Numbered from the stretch's first letter, positions 1 to 8,865 are shown. The stretch: 64,000 nucleotides of DNA from Chloracidobacterium sp. (GCA_016716365.1 JADJWM010000017.1:744001-808000), one strand, 5' to 3'. Numbers and translations: made by a program. Notes: generated by a model from the sequence alone, not told the origin.

Positions 1-47
1 ATGCTTATGTTTATTAATTGTCGATCGTTAAAGATCACGTATTGAGA

Positions 48-77
48 CCAGGGCCCGGAGATCACTTCGGGCCTTGG
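48..77. terminator. GC-rich hairpin, possible terminator
   Basis: Two 10-base arms, CCAGGGCCCG and CGGGCCTTGG, pair at nine of ten positions around a 10-base loop. No clear T-run follows on either strand, so termination is uncertain. The hairpin ends just before the cupin gene, which argues against starting that gene at the upstream ATG at 74. Confidence 0.3.
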
Positions 78-103
78 CGTTTCTTGCGGTAATGTTGACG
101 GGG

Positions 104-415
104 ATGGCGGAATATCGTGTTGATAGGTGGCAGCGCGCGGAAGATCCTGACGCAGACGAATTGTCCCGGATACTGAGGAGTGAAGGCTACCACGTTTTCC
201 AATGGTCCGACGGGGCGGGTGCGGTCTATTCCGATCACACACATGATGAAGACCAATCGCACTGGATAATTTCGGGACGGCTGGAATTGAAGTGTCGGGG
301 ATTTGGTACCATCACATTGGAAGCGGGGGACCGCGACTTTATGCCGGCGGGCTTGATGCACTCGGCCCGCGTTTTGGGAACCGAACCGGTGGTCTATTTG
401 ATCGGGTCGAAGTGA
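104..415 (+). CDS. small cupin-domain protein
   Basis: A protein of about 103 residues with the features of a single cupin barrel: a DHTHDEDQSHWI segment (first cupin motif, His/Asp/Glu-rich) and later a GD-DFMPAGLMHSA segment (second motif with PAG and His). Such proteins bind a metal in a small beta barrel, but the substrate cannot be read from sequence. The ATG at 104 follows GACGGGG and lies clear of the hairpin ending at 77; an in-frame ATG at 74 would overlap that hairpin. The stop overlaps a possible GTG start of the next gene (a GTGA overlap at 412), suggesting coupling with the DinB protein. Confidence 0.7.
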   Translation: MAEYRVDRWQRAEDPDADELSRILRSEGYHVFQWSDGAGAVYSDHTHDEDQSHWIISGRLELKCRGFGTITLEAGDRDFMPAGLMHSARVLGTEPVVYLIGSK

Positions 416-477
416 AGTTGAAGAACATTCCGCCTGCAATGACCGCCGGCGACGAAGGCGGCAAACATTCACGAGTT

Positions 478-1002
478 ATGCAACTGCAGAAGTACGGGAT
501 CGAACCTGCAGCGGGTTTTTCACCCGTGATCGGCTATTACTTGGCCGGCTTTGAATACAGTCGTGCGAAGACACTGGAAGTTTTGCAGGATCTTACTCCG
601 GCGGAGATCGCGACACGGATCATACCGTCGATCCACTCGATCGGGGCCATAACGCTGCACCTGTGCGAATGCGAATATTACTGGATACAGTCCGTTGTCC
701 GGGAACGCGAACTGACCGACGAGGAAAAGAAGTTCGCGCATATGTTCGATACGATGGAAAACGACGTCGACCGCGGATTCGACGCAGACTATCTTATCGG
801 GAAAATTAATTCGATCTCAGAAATGACGCGAGCACAGTTAAGGAAAACGGACGACGCTGCCCTGGACCGATACTTTGCCAGCAGGTACGGCGACCGAGAT
901 CAAGAATTCAGCCTTCGCGAGATTCTCCAGCGTCTGACGGATCACGAAGCGAACCACCGAGGGCAGATAGCGATGATAAAACGCGTGATTCGCGGGGGAT
1001 AG
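478..1002 (+). CDS. DinB-family metal-binding four-helix protein
   Basis: About 174 residues with the DinB/DfsB helical-bundle pattern. A histidine occurs in LHLCECEYYW and a C-terminal DHEANHRGQI carries two more, which together form the usual metal-binding triad. DinB-like proteins are often thiol-dependent transferases or of unknown role, so no substrate is claimed. The start is uncertain: GTG at 412 would give a GTGA overlap with the cupin gene and ATG at 439 is also in frame, but the family's first helix begins shortly after the ATG at 478. The AAA+ gene starts 3 bases downstream, so co-transcription is likely. Confidence 0.75.
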   Translation: MQLQKYGIEPAAGFSPVIGYYLAGFEYSRAKTLEVLQDLTPAEIATRIIPSIHSIGAITLHLCECEYYWIQSVVRERELTDEEKKFAHMFDTMENDVDRGFDADYLIGKINSISEMTRAQLRKTDDAALDRYFASRYGDRDQEFSLREILQRLTDHEANHRGQIAMIKRVIRGG

Positions 1003-1005
1003 CGT

Positions 1006-2466
1006 ATGCGAAACGAACGAACACTGGGTGAATTAAGGAAAAGCAAGTATCAGGCTCGGAGCGTCAAGGATGAGATGCGCGCGAATCTGATCGCGAAGAT
1101 GCGGGCCGGGGAACGGCTCTTTCCGGGAATTTTGGGTTACGAGGACACGGTTATTCCTCAACTGATGAATGCCGTGCTTTCAAAGCACAACATCATTTTG
1201 CTTGGGCTTCGCGGGCAGGCGAAAAGCCGGATACTTCGCCAATTGACGGAACTGCTGGATGACGAGATCCCCATCATCGCCGGGTCGGAGATCAACGACG
1301 ACCCGTTTACGCCGTTGAGCGCCTACGGCCGCCAGCAGGTCGAACTTCACGGCGATGAAACGAAGATCGATTGGGTCACGCGAGCTAATCGGTTTGTCGA
1401 AAAGCTGGCCACGCCCGACGTAACCATCGCCGACATCATCGGCGATGTAGATCCGATAAAGGCTGCGAAAGGCGGGCACCTTCTTTCTGACGAGTTGACC
1501 ATCCATTTCGGCCTTTTGCCGCGTGCGAACCGCGGGATATTTGCGATCAACGAGTTGCCGGACCTTGCCGGAAAGATCCAGGTCGGCTTGTTCAACATCA
1601 TGCAGGAAGGCGACGTGCAGATAAAGGGCTATCCGGTCCGCCTGCCGTTGGACGTCGCAATCGTCTTCAGCGCGAATCCGGAAGATTACACGGCCCGCGG
1701 AAAGATCATCACGCCGCTCAAAGACCGCATCGGTGCCGAGATCCACACGCACTATCCCGCGAATGTGCAGCTAAGTTCGGCGATCACGCAGCAGGAAGCC
1801 TGGACCGGACGCGGGTTGGCGGTCGATGTTCCGGAATTTATCAGCGAGATCGTCGAACAGGTCGTGTTCGAGGCGCGTGATGACCAGAGGGTCGACAAGC
1901 GTTCGGGAGTTTCGCAGCGATTCTCGATAACCGCTTTGGAATCGATCATATCGAACGCTGAGAGGCGATCGATCGTGACAGGCGAGAAGGTCATCGTCCC
2001 GCGAATTTCCGATATTTACGCGGCTTTGCCTGCGATGACCGGCAAGATGGAACTCGAATACGAAGGCGAGCAGATCGGGGCGACGCGGCTGGCGAAGGAC
2101 CTGATAAAACGCGCGAGCGGCGTCATCTTCGAGGGCTTTTTCCTGGGCATCGATTTCGAACCGGTCGTGCAGTGGTTCGAGCAAGGAAACAAGATCCTTC
2201 TTTCGGATACGGCTCCGGCCGGCGAATGCGTCGACCTGCTTGACGCTGTCCCGGAGTTGATCGAGTCCACACTTGTCCCGCTGGTGTTCGATCGAAAGGA
2301 CAAGGCAAAGGTGGTTTCGGCCTGTGAATTTGTGCTGGAAGGGCTCTATGCCCAGAACCGCATTTCGCGCACGGAGGATGGCGGTTTCGAGGCGGTCACC
2401 AAAGCAAAACGCGATCGCCGCGGGATGATCTACGAAGACCTGACCGATCTGGAAGGATATAACTGA
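1006..2466 (+). CDS. MoxR/magnesium-chelatase-like AAA+ ATPase
   Basis: A 486-residue AAA+ protein annotated in related genomes as magnesium chelatase-like. A P-loop GLRGQAKSR lies at about residues 67-75, the Walker B region reads IFAINELPD (about 178-186; Asn-Glu rather than Asp-Glu), and sensor 1 is FSANPEDY (about 221-228). LKDRIGAEI follows as the likely arginine-finger segment. It is not part of a bacteriochlorophyll operon. ATPases of this type normally work with a VWA protein to remodel or insert cofactors into client proteins. A VWA gene lies at 3732-5057 on the same strand, separated by two inverted glycine-zipper genes. The client is unknown. The non-canonical P-loop (A instead of G before K) is characteristic of this subfamily rather than evidence of decay. 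Confidence 0.8.
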   Translation: MRNERTLGELRKSKYQARSVKDEMRANLIAKMRAGERLFPGILGYEDTVIPQLMNAVLSKHNIILLGLRGQAKSRILRQLTELLDDEIPIIAGSEINDDPFTPLSAYGRQQVELHGDETKIDWVTRANRFVEKLATPDVTIADIIGDVDPIKAAKGGHLLSDELTIHFGLLPRANRGIFAINELPDLAGKIQVGLFNIMQEGDVQIKGYPVRLPLDVAIVFSANPEDYTARGKIITPLKDRIGAEIHTHYPANVQLSSAITQQEAWTGRGLAVDVPEFISEIVEQVVFEARDDQRVDKRSGVSQRFSITALESIISNAERRSIVTGEKVIVPRISDIYAALPAMTGKMELEYEGEQIGATRLAKDLIKRASGVIFEGFFLGIDFEPVVQWFEQGNKILLSDTAPAGECVDLLDAVPELIESTLVPLVFDRKDKAKVVSACEFVLEGLYAQNRISRTEDGGFEAVTKAKRDRRGMIYEDLTDLEGYN

Positions 2467-2498
2467 GCGGTCCTTCTTTACAAAATAGTCATTAGAAG

Positions 2499-2529
2499 AG
2501 CCGTGATGAGTTTAACTCACCACGGCTTT
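2499..2529. terminator. bidirectional terminator hairpin
   Basis: AGCCGTG-a-TGAG pairs with CTCA-c-CACGGCT around a short T/A-rich loop, followed by TTT. It sits between the convergent AAA+ gene (ends 2466) and the first glycine-zipper gene (ends 2557 on the minus strand), where a shared terminator is expected. Confidence 0.6.
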
Positions 2530-2556
2530 CGCACTTCCCCGGCTCGTTATGCTGAA

Positions 2557-2910
2557 TTAATTGCGTCGATTGTTTCTATAATAGACGCGTTCGTACTTCT
2601 TGGTCTTCGGATTCAGCTTGTAGGTGTAGAGGGCCGCTCCGCCCGCACCTGCTGCCGTGCCGATCAAGGCACCTTTCTTTCCGCCGATCAATCCGCCGAT
2701 GATCGCGCCCGCTGCGGTCCCGATACCGATGTTGATCAGGTTACGATGACGTTTATAGAAATTACCGCGGTTCCGTTGCTCGGTTCGGCATATCCGCTGG
2801 CCGTATTCGTTGGTCCAGCAACGCGATTGGGCGTTGGATGTCGTCGCCATGAACGGGATCATCACCGCCACCATCGCTGCCATCACAAAAGAACTAATAT
2901 ATTTTTTCAT
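2557..2910 (-). CDS. secreted glycine-zipper protein, paralogue 1
   Basis: About 117 residues. A Sec signal peptide (MKKYISSFVMAAMVAVM..., cleavage near SNAQS) leads to a Cys-containing spacer (RCWTNEYGQRICRTEQ). A basic segment YKRHRNLINIG follows, then a glycine zipper (AAGAIIGGLIGGKKGALIG) typical of envelope-anchored proteins. The tail is Tyr/Lys/Arg-rich. GGGGGA precedes the ATG at 2910 by about 9 bases, so I prefer it to the ATG at 2919. A close paralogue lies at 3182-3577. The role is unknown; glycine zippers usually insert into membranes or pack against each other. Confidence 0.75.
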   Translation of the reverse strand: MKKYISSFVMAAMVAVMIPFMATTSNAQSRCWTNEYGQRICRTEQRNRGNFYKRHRNLINIGIGTAAGAIIGGLIGGKKGALIGTAAGAGGAALYTYKLNPKTKKYERVYYRNNRRN

Positions 2911-3181
2911 TGCAAACATTCCCCCTGTTCAATGTTTCGCTGAAGGCACTTGCCCTCACCGCCAAATGATAGGGCAACGGGCGTGCCACAGACATAAACC
3001 GTGGAAATACAATTAGTTAGCAGATATACGCTTGTTTCCGGGCGCACGAAATAGGCACTAAATGGGCTAGGGAACGGCCAAATGGTGTGTAACGGATCGG
3101 GACACGATCAAGGCCACGGCATCGCTCGGGTGAGCGAAACCGCGGCCACGGAGATGCCGTCCTGTTCTAAATACGATCCGA

Positions 3182-3577
3182 TCATCGGCGATAGTATCTG
3201 CGTTTCTTCGGGTTCAGTTTGTAGGTATAAAGTGCCGAACCACCCGCCCCGGCAAGGGCGCCGATCAATGCACCTTTCCGGCCGCCGAGCATCCCGCCGA
3301 TCAAGGCGCCGCCGCCGGTCCCCAACCCGATATTGATCAGGTTCCTGTGCCGCCGGTAAAAACTGGGCCTGCGGACTCGGCCGTCATAGTACGCCAAACG
3401 TTGGCCACGCCTGTTTGTGCGGCGGTCGTAGCGGGCCGTGTAGCCCTGATTCGCATAATGGTAAACGCCGGATCGGTGTTGAACGCGATGTTTGCGGCAA
3501 ATCTGCGAATAAGCTGCGGTGGGGAGGGCGATGGCAAAGACAAAGAACATCGATAAGCCAACCAAAAACTTCTTCAT
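3182..3577 (-). CDS. secreted glycine-zipper protein, paralogue 2
   Basis: 131 residues, with a signal peptide (MKKFLVGLSMFFVFAIALP, cleavage near AYSQ) and a longer Tyr/Arg-rich middle. The zipper block YRRHRNLINIGLGTGGGALI is followed by GGRKGALIG and ALYTYKLNPK. The C-terminal half is almost identical to that of the protein at 2557-2910, while the N-terminal halves differ, which suggests tandem duplication with divergence of the exposed part. AAGGAAGGAATC precedes the ATG. Both genes face opposite to the flanking AAA+ and VWA genes. Confidence 0.75.
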   Translation of the reverse strand: MKKFLVGLSMFFVFAIALPTAAYSQICRKHRVQHRSGVYHYANQGYTARYDRRTNRRGQRLAYYDGRVRRPSFYRRHRNLINIGLGTGGGALIGGMLGGRKGALIGALAGAGGSALYTYKLNPKKRRYYRR

Positions 3578-3731
3578 AGTTTGATTCCTTCCTTAGAACA
3601 AAAATTTCAGTCCGGAGAGAGAGATATGCTAAGTTTTTGGAGAGAGAAGTTTGTGGGTTTTCAACTTGGGTAACTGCAGAGTAACCCAACCGAAGGGTTC
3701 GCCGCAAGTTTTTGCCGAACCGCCACCGGCA

Positions 3732-5057
3732 ATGAGATTCATCCGATATTCAAAATTCAAAGGCTTCGATGTGTTCGGGATCGACCTCGGCGAATTGATG
3801 GATTCGCTCTCAGGATCGATCCTCGATTCGGGTTTTAACCAGGATTATTGGTGGACCCGCGAACGGAGCCAACCCGATGATTCGATCGACGGGCTTAGGC
3901 AGGCGATCCTGAAAGCCCTGCTCGATAAAGGGATCCTCTCCGAACGCGATATCGAGAATATGCTGGCCGAGAACGAAGGCCGGTTTCGCGGTTCGCTTCT
4001 CGAAGAACTGATAAACAAACTGATCGAACGGCTGGTCGATGAAGGGTATCTTGACCTGAAGGAGTTGCCGGCCGAACCGAACGAGATCGGCCGCGGCAAC
4101 GGGCAACCGGAGATCGGCGAACCCCTGCCGCGGAACATAAAATTCACGGTTACCGAAAAGGGCCTCGATCTACTCGGCTTTAAGACACTGCAGCACCTGC
4201 TCGGCTCGATAGGAAGATCATCGTTCGGGCGTCACGAAACCCCGCATTTGGACACCGGCGTCGAGGCCGCTCTCAGTTCGAAGCAGTATGAGTATGGCGA
4301 CACGATCAATCTCGACGCGAATGCGACGCTTATGTCCGCGATCGCCCGCGAGGGGCTGCGCGTGCCTCTGAACCTGGAATACGGCGACCTTTACGTTCAC
4401 CAGCAGGACCACTCGTCATCGTGTGCCACGGTCGTGATGCTGGATTGCTCGCATTCGATGATCCTTTACGGCGAGGACCGCTTTACGCCGGCCAAGAAAG
4501 TAACGATCGCGCTCGCCCACCTGATCCGAACGCAATATCCGGGCGACAGCCTGAAGGTCGTCCTCTTTCACGACAGTGCCGAGGAACTGCCCATATCGAG
4601 ACTGGCGACGACGCAGGTCGGCCCTTACCACACAAATACGGCTGAAGGCTTGAAGCTCGCACGCCGGCTCTTGAACGCCCAGGGAAAAGAGATGAAGCAG
4701 ATCGTGATGGTAACCGACGGTAAGCCGACAGCCGCCTTCATCGAACCCTCCAACGCCGCCTATTCCAGTCACCGAAGGTATTCCGACGCCGTCCCGGGCA
4801 GCGGCCGTCTTCTTTACAAGAATTCGATGGGCAACGACCCGTTCGTAATGGCCGAAACGTTCAAAGAGGTCCAGGCCTGCCGCCGATCGGGAATTATGAT
4901 CAACACTTTCATGCTCGCCAGCGACAGTTATCTAGTCGATTTCGTCAAGCAAATGACGGCGATGACCCGCGGCAAGGCCTACTTTGCCAACCCCGCCAAT
5001 CTTTCTCAATTCGTTCTGATGGACTTTCTCAGACGCAGGACAACCCGCGTTCGCTAA
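3732..5057 (+). CDS. VWA-domain protein, probable partner of the AAA+ ATPase
   Basis: About 441 residues. The N-terminal 230 residues are acidic and helical. A von Willebrand A domain follows with the MIDAS start DCSHS at about 238-242 and a VTDGKPT segment supplying the later metal-site threonine/aspartate. VWA proteins use a bound divalent ion to hold client proteins for a MoxR/ChlI-type ATPase, and the AAA+ protein at 1006-2466 is the obvious partner. The ATG at 3732 begins MRFIRYSKF, the normal start of this subfamily; the upstream in-frame ATG at 3651 lies in the promoter region of the divergent glycine-zipper gene. The exonuclease gene starts 44 bases after its stop. Confidence 0.8.
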   Translation: MRFIRYSKFKGFDVFGIDLGELMDSLSGSILDSGFNQDYWWTRERSQPDDSIDGLRQAILKALLDKGILSERDIENMLAENEGRFRGSLLEELINKLIERLVDEGYLDLKELPAEPNEIGRGNGQPEIGEPLPRNIKFTVTEKGLDLLGFKTLQHLLGSIGRSSFGRHETPHLDTGVEAALSSKQYEYGDTINLDANATLMSAIAREGLRVPLNLEYGDLYVHQQDHSSSCATVVMLDCSHSMILYGEDRFTPAKKVTIALAHLIRTQYPGDSLKVVLFHDSAEELPISRLATTQVGPYHTNTAEGLKLARRLLNAQGKEMKQIVMVTDGKPTAAFIEPSNAAYSSHRRYSDAVPGSGRLLYKNSMGNDPFVMAETFKEVQACRRSGIMINTFMLASDSYLVDFVKQMTAMTRGKAYFANPANLSQFVLMDFLRRRTTRVR

Positions 5058-5101
5058 AGCCTTTTCACCGTGCGCTATCCGCGTGTTAAACTCACAGGCG
5101 G

Positions 5102-5947
5102 ATGCTGAAGAGCGACATACACGAGCCCACTTTGTTCTTTGACCTGGAATGGGTGCCGGATGCCGAGGGAGCCATAAAGCTCTTCGATCTGCCGGAAGAT
5201 ACTCCAGAACTCGAGGCGATGGGGCACCTTTGGCGGGCAACCCCGGCGTATGATGCTGAGAACAATCCGCGTCCGTTCGTTAAGTATCTTTTCTCGCGTG
5301 TGGTCTCGATCGCGTTCCTTTCGCGGAGGGGCGTTTTCCGCGACGGCGAGCGCCGGATCGAGTTCGGCCTGCACTCCCTGCCAAAGCTCCCGGTCGAAGA
5401 CGATCGTTCCAACGAAGCAGAGATAATCGAGCGATTCCTATATATGATCGGCGAACGCGACCCGCAGCTTGTCGGCTTCAATTCGATGGAATCCGACCTG
5501 CAGGTCCTGATACAGCGTGGGCTTGTGAATGAGGTGCGAGCGGAAAAATTCAGTGCCAGGCCGGCAAAACCCTGGGAAGGACGCGACTATTTCGACAAGT
5601 ACAGCGAGGCCCATCTTGATATTACGAAGATCCTGTCGCCGGGAGCGATGAAACCTACATTGAACGGGCTCGCAAGGTTGTGCGGGTTCCCCGGCAAGCT
5701 CGATGTTGACGGCCGGCAGGTGGTGGACCTTTGGCTGGACGGAAAGCTGACAGAGATCGTCGAGTACAATCAGATCGACACGCTGAACACTTACCTTGTT
5801 TGGCTTCGCATCGCAAATTTTACCGGTAAGCTGTCTGAGGAAGAATACGCTTCCGAATTTGACGACTTCGTCGAATTTCTGAATACCGAGGCGTCGAAAC
5901 CTGAAGGCGCCCATGTCGCGAAGTTTTTGGAACACTGGGGCGTTTAA
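5102..5947 (+). CDS. predicted 3'-5' exonuclease (PolB exo-like, DnaQ fold)
   Basis: 281 residues resembling the predicted 3'-5' exonucleases related to the DNA polymerase B proofreading domain. FDLEWV near residues 12-17 gives the first acidic pair, LVGFNSMESDLQVL provides the second motif, and YNQIDTLNTY the C-terminal acidic motif. It should degrade single-stranded or mismatched 3' ends, probably in repair. It ends one base before the likely GTG start of the HAS-barrel gene, and a DNA methyltransferase follows. The three genes form a tight co-directional unit. Confidence 0.8.
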   Translation: MLKSDIHEPTLFFDLEWVPDAEGAIKLFDLPEDTPELEAMGHLWRATPAYDAENNPRPFVKYLFSRVVSIAFLSRRGVFRDGERRIEFGLHSLPKLPVEDDRSNEAEIIERFLYMIGERDPQLVGFNSMESDLQVLIQRGLVNEVRAEKFSARPAKPWEGRDYFDKYSEAHLDITKILSPGAMKPTLNGLARLCGFPGKLDVDGRQVVDLWLDGKLTEIVEYNQIDTLNTYLVWLRIANFTGKLSEEEYASEFDDFVEFLNTEASKPEGAHVAKFLEHWGV

Positions 5948-5948
5948 T

Positions 5949-6572
5949 GTGACGGCCGAGATCGCAAGCCCGATACCCGGAATGAAGATCGCAAAGATCG
6001 TAAGCTCCAATTCGCACATCGCCTACATCGCACGGGTGCTCGAGGCCCGCGATGGTGATGAGACGCCCTCGTCGGAAGATAGGGGATTCGGCCGGTTCGT
6101 AAAGGTGCCGGGCGACGGGACTTCGGCGATAGGGATCGTCTGCGACACGCGTTTGGTGAATCCCGAATACCAGTACAACAGCCCGCGAATGGCGTCGATG
6201 CCGACGCTTGGCGAACTTGCCCGGGAACTGGCGGACGAGAACAAGGCGCTGATCGGCATCCTCCTCCTGGGGACGCTGGAATCCGAGGGATGTGGAGTTC
6301 AGGAGATCCCGCGACGTTCGATCGAATCAGGGCAGGTCGTTTTCACGATGGACAGCGGGGAGGTCCGCCGCTTCCACCGGAACGCCGACGGGTCGGTTCA
6401 GCTAAAATATCTGCCCGATCTTCTTGCGAACGCCGGAGCCCTCGCGGTCCCCCTTGCCAAGGCCGCGATAGACACGGTTTCCGAAGAATGTTCCGAGGCC
6501 GACCGTCGCCGCCTCTCGGTGCTGTACGACGCACTCTCATGGAGACACACATTCGGCGGTCTGAAAGTCTGA
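5949..6572 (+). CDS. HAS-barrel domain protein
   Basis: About 207 residues. The segment MKIAKIVSSNSHIAYIARVL, then GFGRFVKV and LIGILLLGT, matches the HAS barrel (the beta barrel at the N-terminus of HerA and ATP-synthase-like ATPases). No ATPase domain is attached. In other bacteria stand-alone HAS-barrel proteins accompany HerA/NurA-type end-processing proteins; here the neighbour is a 3'-5' exonuclease. I chose GTG at 5949, directly after the preceding stop, because the conserved block needs a short leader; ATG at 5982 is the alternative. It is probably a DNA-processing accessory protein, by inference from context. Confidence 0.65.
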   Translation: MTAEIASPIPGMKIAKIVSSNSHIAYIARVLEARDGDETPSSEDRGFGRFVKVPGDGTSAIGIVCDTRLVNPEYQYNSPRMASMPTLGELARELADENKALIGILLLGTLESEGCGVQEIPRRSIESGQVVFTMDSGEVRRFHRNADGSVQLKYLPDLLANAGALAVPLAKAAIDTVSEECSEADRRRLSVLYDALSWRHTFGGLKV

Positions 6573-6578
6573 GCAGAA

Positions 6579-7376
6579 ATGATCGAAACGGAGAAAATAT
6601 ACACGGAAAACTGCCTGGACACGCTTTCCCGCGTCGAGGACGACGTGCTGGACATGACCATCACGAGCCCGCCGTACGACGATCTTCGCGACTATAACGG
6701 CTATCACTTTCCGGTCGAGAAGATCGCGGCCGCTCTGTTCGCGAAGACTATGCCGGGCGGTGTGGTGATCTGGGTCGTCGGCGACAGAACCGTGAATGGC
6801 AGCGAGAGCCTCAGCAGTTTCAGACACGCGATCGCTTTCAACGACGCCGGTTTTCGTGTCCACGACACGATGATCTATGCCAAGAACAACCCGATCCCGA
6901 GCGATTGCGGTAAACGGTATCGACAGTGTTTCGAGTACATGTTCTGCTTTTCCAAGGGCCGGCCGAAGACATTCAACCCGATCACCCAAAAGATCAAGCA
7001 GGAAAAGGCCTTCAAGTCGTTTCGCATCACCAAGGTCGGGCGAAACGATCTTGCCCACGACCACGTCGCGCCTAAACGCCGCAAGGTGAACAATATTTTT
7101 TCTTACAACGTCGGCACCTCGTCGTCCAGGGACAAGGTGGCATTCAAGCATCCGGCGATCTTCCCAGAAAAACTGGTCGAGGACCAGATACGTACCTGGA
7201 CGAACGAGGGCGATCTGGTCTACGACTGTTTCATGGGCAGCGGCACGACCGCAAAGGTCGCACAGCTTTTGCATCGGCGATGGTTCGGTTCGGAGATCTC
7301 CGCCGAGTATGTTGAGATCGCGACGGAACGACTCAGCGAATATTTAGACACGAAGCGATTTTCTATGCCGGACTAA
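6579..7376 (+). CDS. beta-class DNA methyltransferase (N4-C or N6-A), orphan
   Basis: 265 residues. Motif IV TSPPYDDL (residues 29-36) precedes motif I DCFMGSGTTAK near the C-terminus, the order of beta-class amino-methyltransferases. SPPY is commoner in N4-cytosine enzymes, but N6-adenine cannot be excluded. It transfers a methyl group from SAM to a DNA base. No restriction gene is adjacent. It starts 6 bases after the HAS-barrel gene, so it is probably an orphan enzyme expressed with the exonuclease pair, either regulatory or repair-linked. Recognition sequence unknown. Confidence 0.8.
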   Translation: MIETEKIYTENCLDTLSRVEDDVLDMTITSPPYDDLRDYNGYHFPVEKIAAALFAKTMPGGVVIWVVGDRTVNGSESLSSFRHAIAFNDAGFRVHDTMIYAKNNPIPSDCGKRYRQCFEYMFCFSKGRPKTFNPITQKIKQEKAFKSFRITKVGRNDLAHDHVAPKRRKVNNIFSYNVGTSSSRDKVAFKHPAIFPEKLVEDQIRTWTNEGDLVYDCFMGSGTTAKVAQLLHRRWFGSEISAEYVEIATERLSEYLDTKRFSMPD

Positions 7377-7453
7377 CAACTTCCGCGGGCAATTGAACGT
7401 CTAAACTTGTAATATCACGACGGTCCGCCAGCCAGGACGCTTGCAAGAAGAAA

Positions 7454-7999
7454 ATGAAACTACTTACTTTGATCGGGTGCCTCTTGTTTTTGTTCGGTAC
7501 GAAGGCCGTTGCGCAGCCGCGGCCCTTGGAAAGCGCCGCGAAACAGTCGATGGTCAAGCCGGCACCGCAGACATTCCCAGCTAAATACGAGGGCGGGATG
7601 TTCGGTTTTCCCGACAAGGAAAGCGGCTCGCTGAAGTTCGACGACGAGAACAAACGCCTGGTCTTCTTAGGCAAGGACGGGAAGGAGCTGTTCGGGATCC
7701 CGTTTGAATCGCTGCTGGTCGTTTCACCACAGTCGAATTCGGTTACGTCGACGACCGGCAACGTGGTCCGCCACATTCCCCTGCCGGGAGCTGGGCTTGC
7801 GAGCCTTATTAAAGAGAAGCGAAGGTATCTGGTCCTTCAGTTTAACGATCCCGACGCGGACGTCCAGGGTGTCGTGAACTTTAAGCTGGAGAACAAGGAT
7901 TTGCTGGAATCTGCCGTTGATACTCTTGGGAAAAAGGCCGATCTGACCCAACGCGGTGACTCATACTATCGTCCCAAGCCAAAGACCGACGCCACGTAA
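7454..7999 (+). CDS. secreted protein of unknown function
   Basis: 181 residues with a signal peptide (MKLLTLIGCLLFLFGTKAVAQ). The mature part has a beta-rich pattern (FGFPDKESGSLKFDDENKRL, then FGIPFESLLVV) reminiscent of PH-like folds that sense membranes, but I cannot assign a family. GCAAGAAGAAA precedes the ATG. It stands alone between the methyltransferase and the convergent rsmE. Confidence 0.65.
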   Translation: MKLLTLIGCLLFLFGTKAVAQPRPLESAAKQSMVKPAPQTFPAKYEGGMFGFPDKESGSLKFDDENKRLVFLGKDGKELFGIPFESLLVVSPQSNSVTSTTGNVVRHIPLPGAGLASLIKEKRRYLVLQFNDPDADVQGVVNFKLENKDLLESAVDTLGKKADLTQRGDSYYRPKPKTDAT

Positions 8000-8080
8000 G
8001 GCCGGAAATTCATCGAACCGATAATTCGACCGTCCCGGCTGGTCCAACGATTTCTTCGGCCCACGGGTCGAAATCTTCAC

Positions 8081-8810
8081 TTATTTCAGATCACCAAAAC
8101 GATGCTGCAGGATGGCCGTCATCGCGATCGCCGCCGTTTCGGCTCGCATGATCCTCCCGCCGAAAGTGATGATCTGAAATCCCGAATCCGCCGCAGCTAC
8201 CAATTCAGCATCATCCCAGCCTCCTTTGGGCCCAAACACCGCGAGGATCTTCTCTGAGGGCTCGATCGTTTCGAAGCCCGAGCCGCCCCTTTCGCTAAAG
8301 AGGATCCGTGACATGCCGGATGCGCTTCGTCTTTCCGGCGATGAATTCATCAAACTCGACTGGTTGATCGATCCTCATCGTCCGGGCCCGGCCGCATTGT
8401 TTTGCCGATTCGAGGGCGATCTTTTGCCATCGTTCAAAATTTCTCTTACCGCCGCCCGGTTTGACCTCGCAGCGGCGGGTGTAGAGCGGCTGAAGGCGGA
8501 CGACCCCGAGCTCGACGGCTTTTTGGACCGTTATCTCGAAACGGTCACCGGGAAGGATCGCCGCGGCAACGGTGATCTCAAGCGGCGATTCTGGTGATGC
8601 CGGCGAGATCTCTCTTTCTACCCGAAGCACCGCCTCATTCTTCTTAACCGATTCGATCGTGCACAGGTATTCGCGGCCTTCCCCGTCAAAGACCGAACAT
8701 TCATCGCCCGCTCGCAGCCTCAGAACATCGCGAAGATGGCGGGTCTCTTCGGGTCCGAGCACTATCGAGCCGGCGGATATCCGATCTGGCGGTGCATAAA
8801 ATCGACGCAT
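8081..8810 (-). pseudogene. rsmE: 16S rRNA m3U1498 methyltransferase RsmE, frameshifted
   Basis: Two consecutive frames together spell a full RsmE of about 240 residues. The first frame (8810 down to about 8320) gives MRRFYAPPDRISAGSIVLGP through the PUA-like domain to DEFIAGKTKR. The second (to 8081) gives GMSRILFSERGGSGFE, then AVFGPKGGWDDAEL and the SPOUT knot ending RAETAAIAMTAIL. The switch needs one base to be skipped near 8318-8328. RsmE methylates U1498 in the 30S decoding region and is normally intact, so a sequencing or assembly indel is the likelier cause. It is the last gene of a minus-strand group with the heptose genes. Confidence 0.85.
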
Positions 8811-8865
8811 AGAAATTCAAATGGCCGGGGCCGGTTCACCACGCCCCAGGCGATCGGCCGATCAA

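Noticed and set aside
1006..5057. MoxR/VWA pair as a dedicated phage-defence system
   Set aside because: Such pairs are widespread housekeeping modules; no toxin, nuclease effector or mobile context is joined directly to these two genes.
8310..8335. Programmed frameshift in rsmE
   Set aside because: No slippery heptamer or downstream structure, and no known case in this family.
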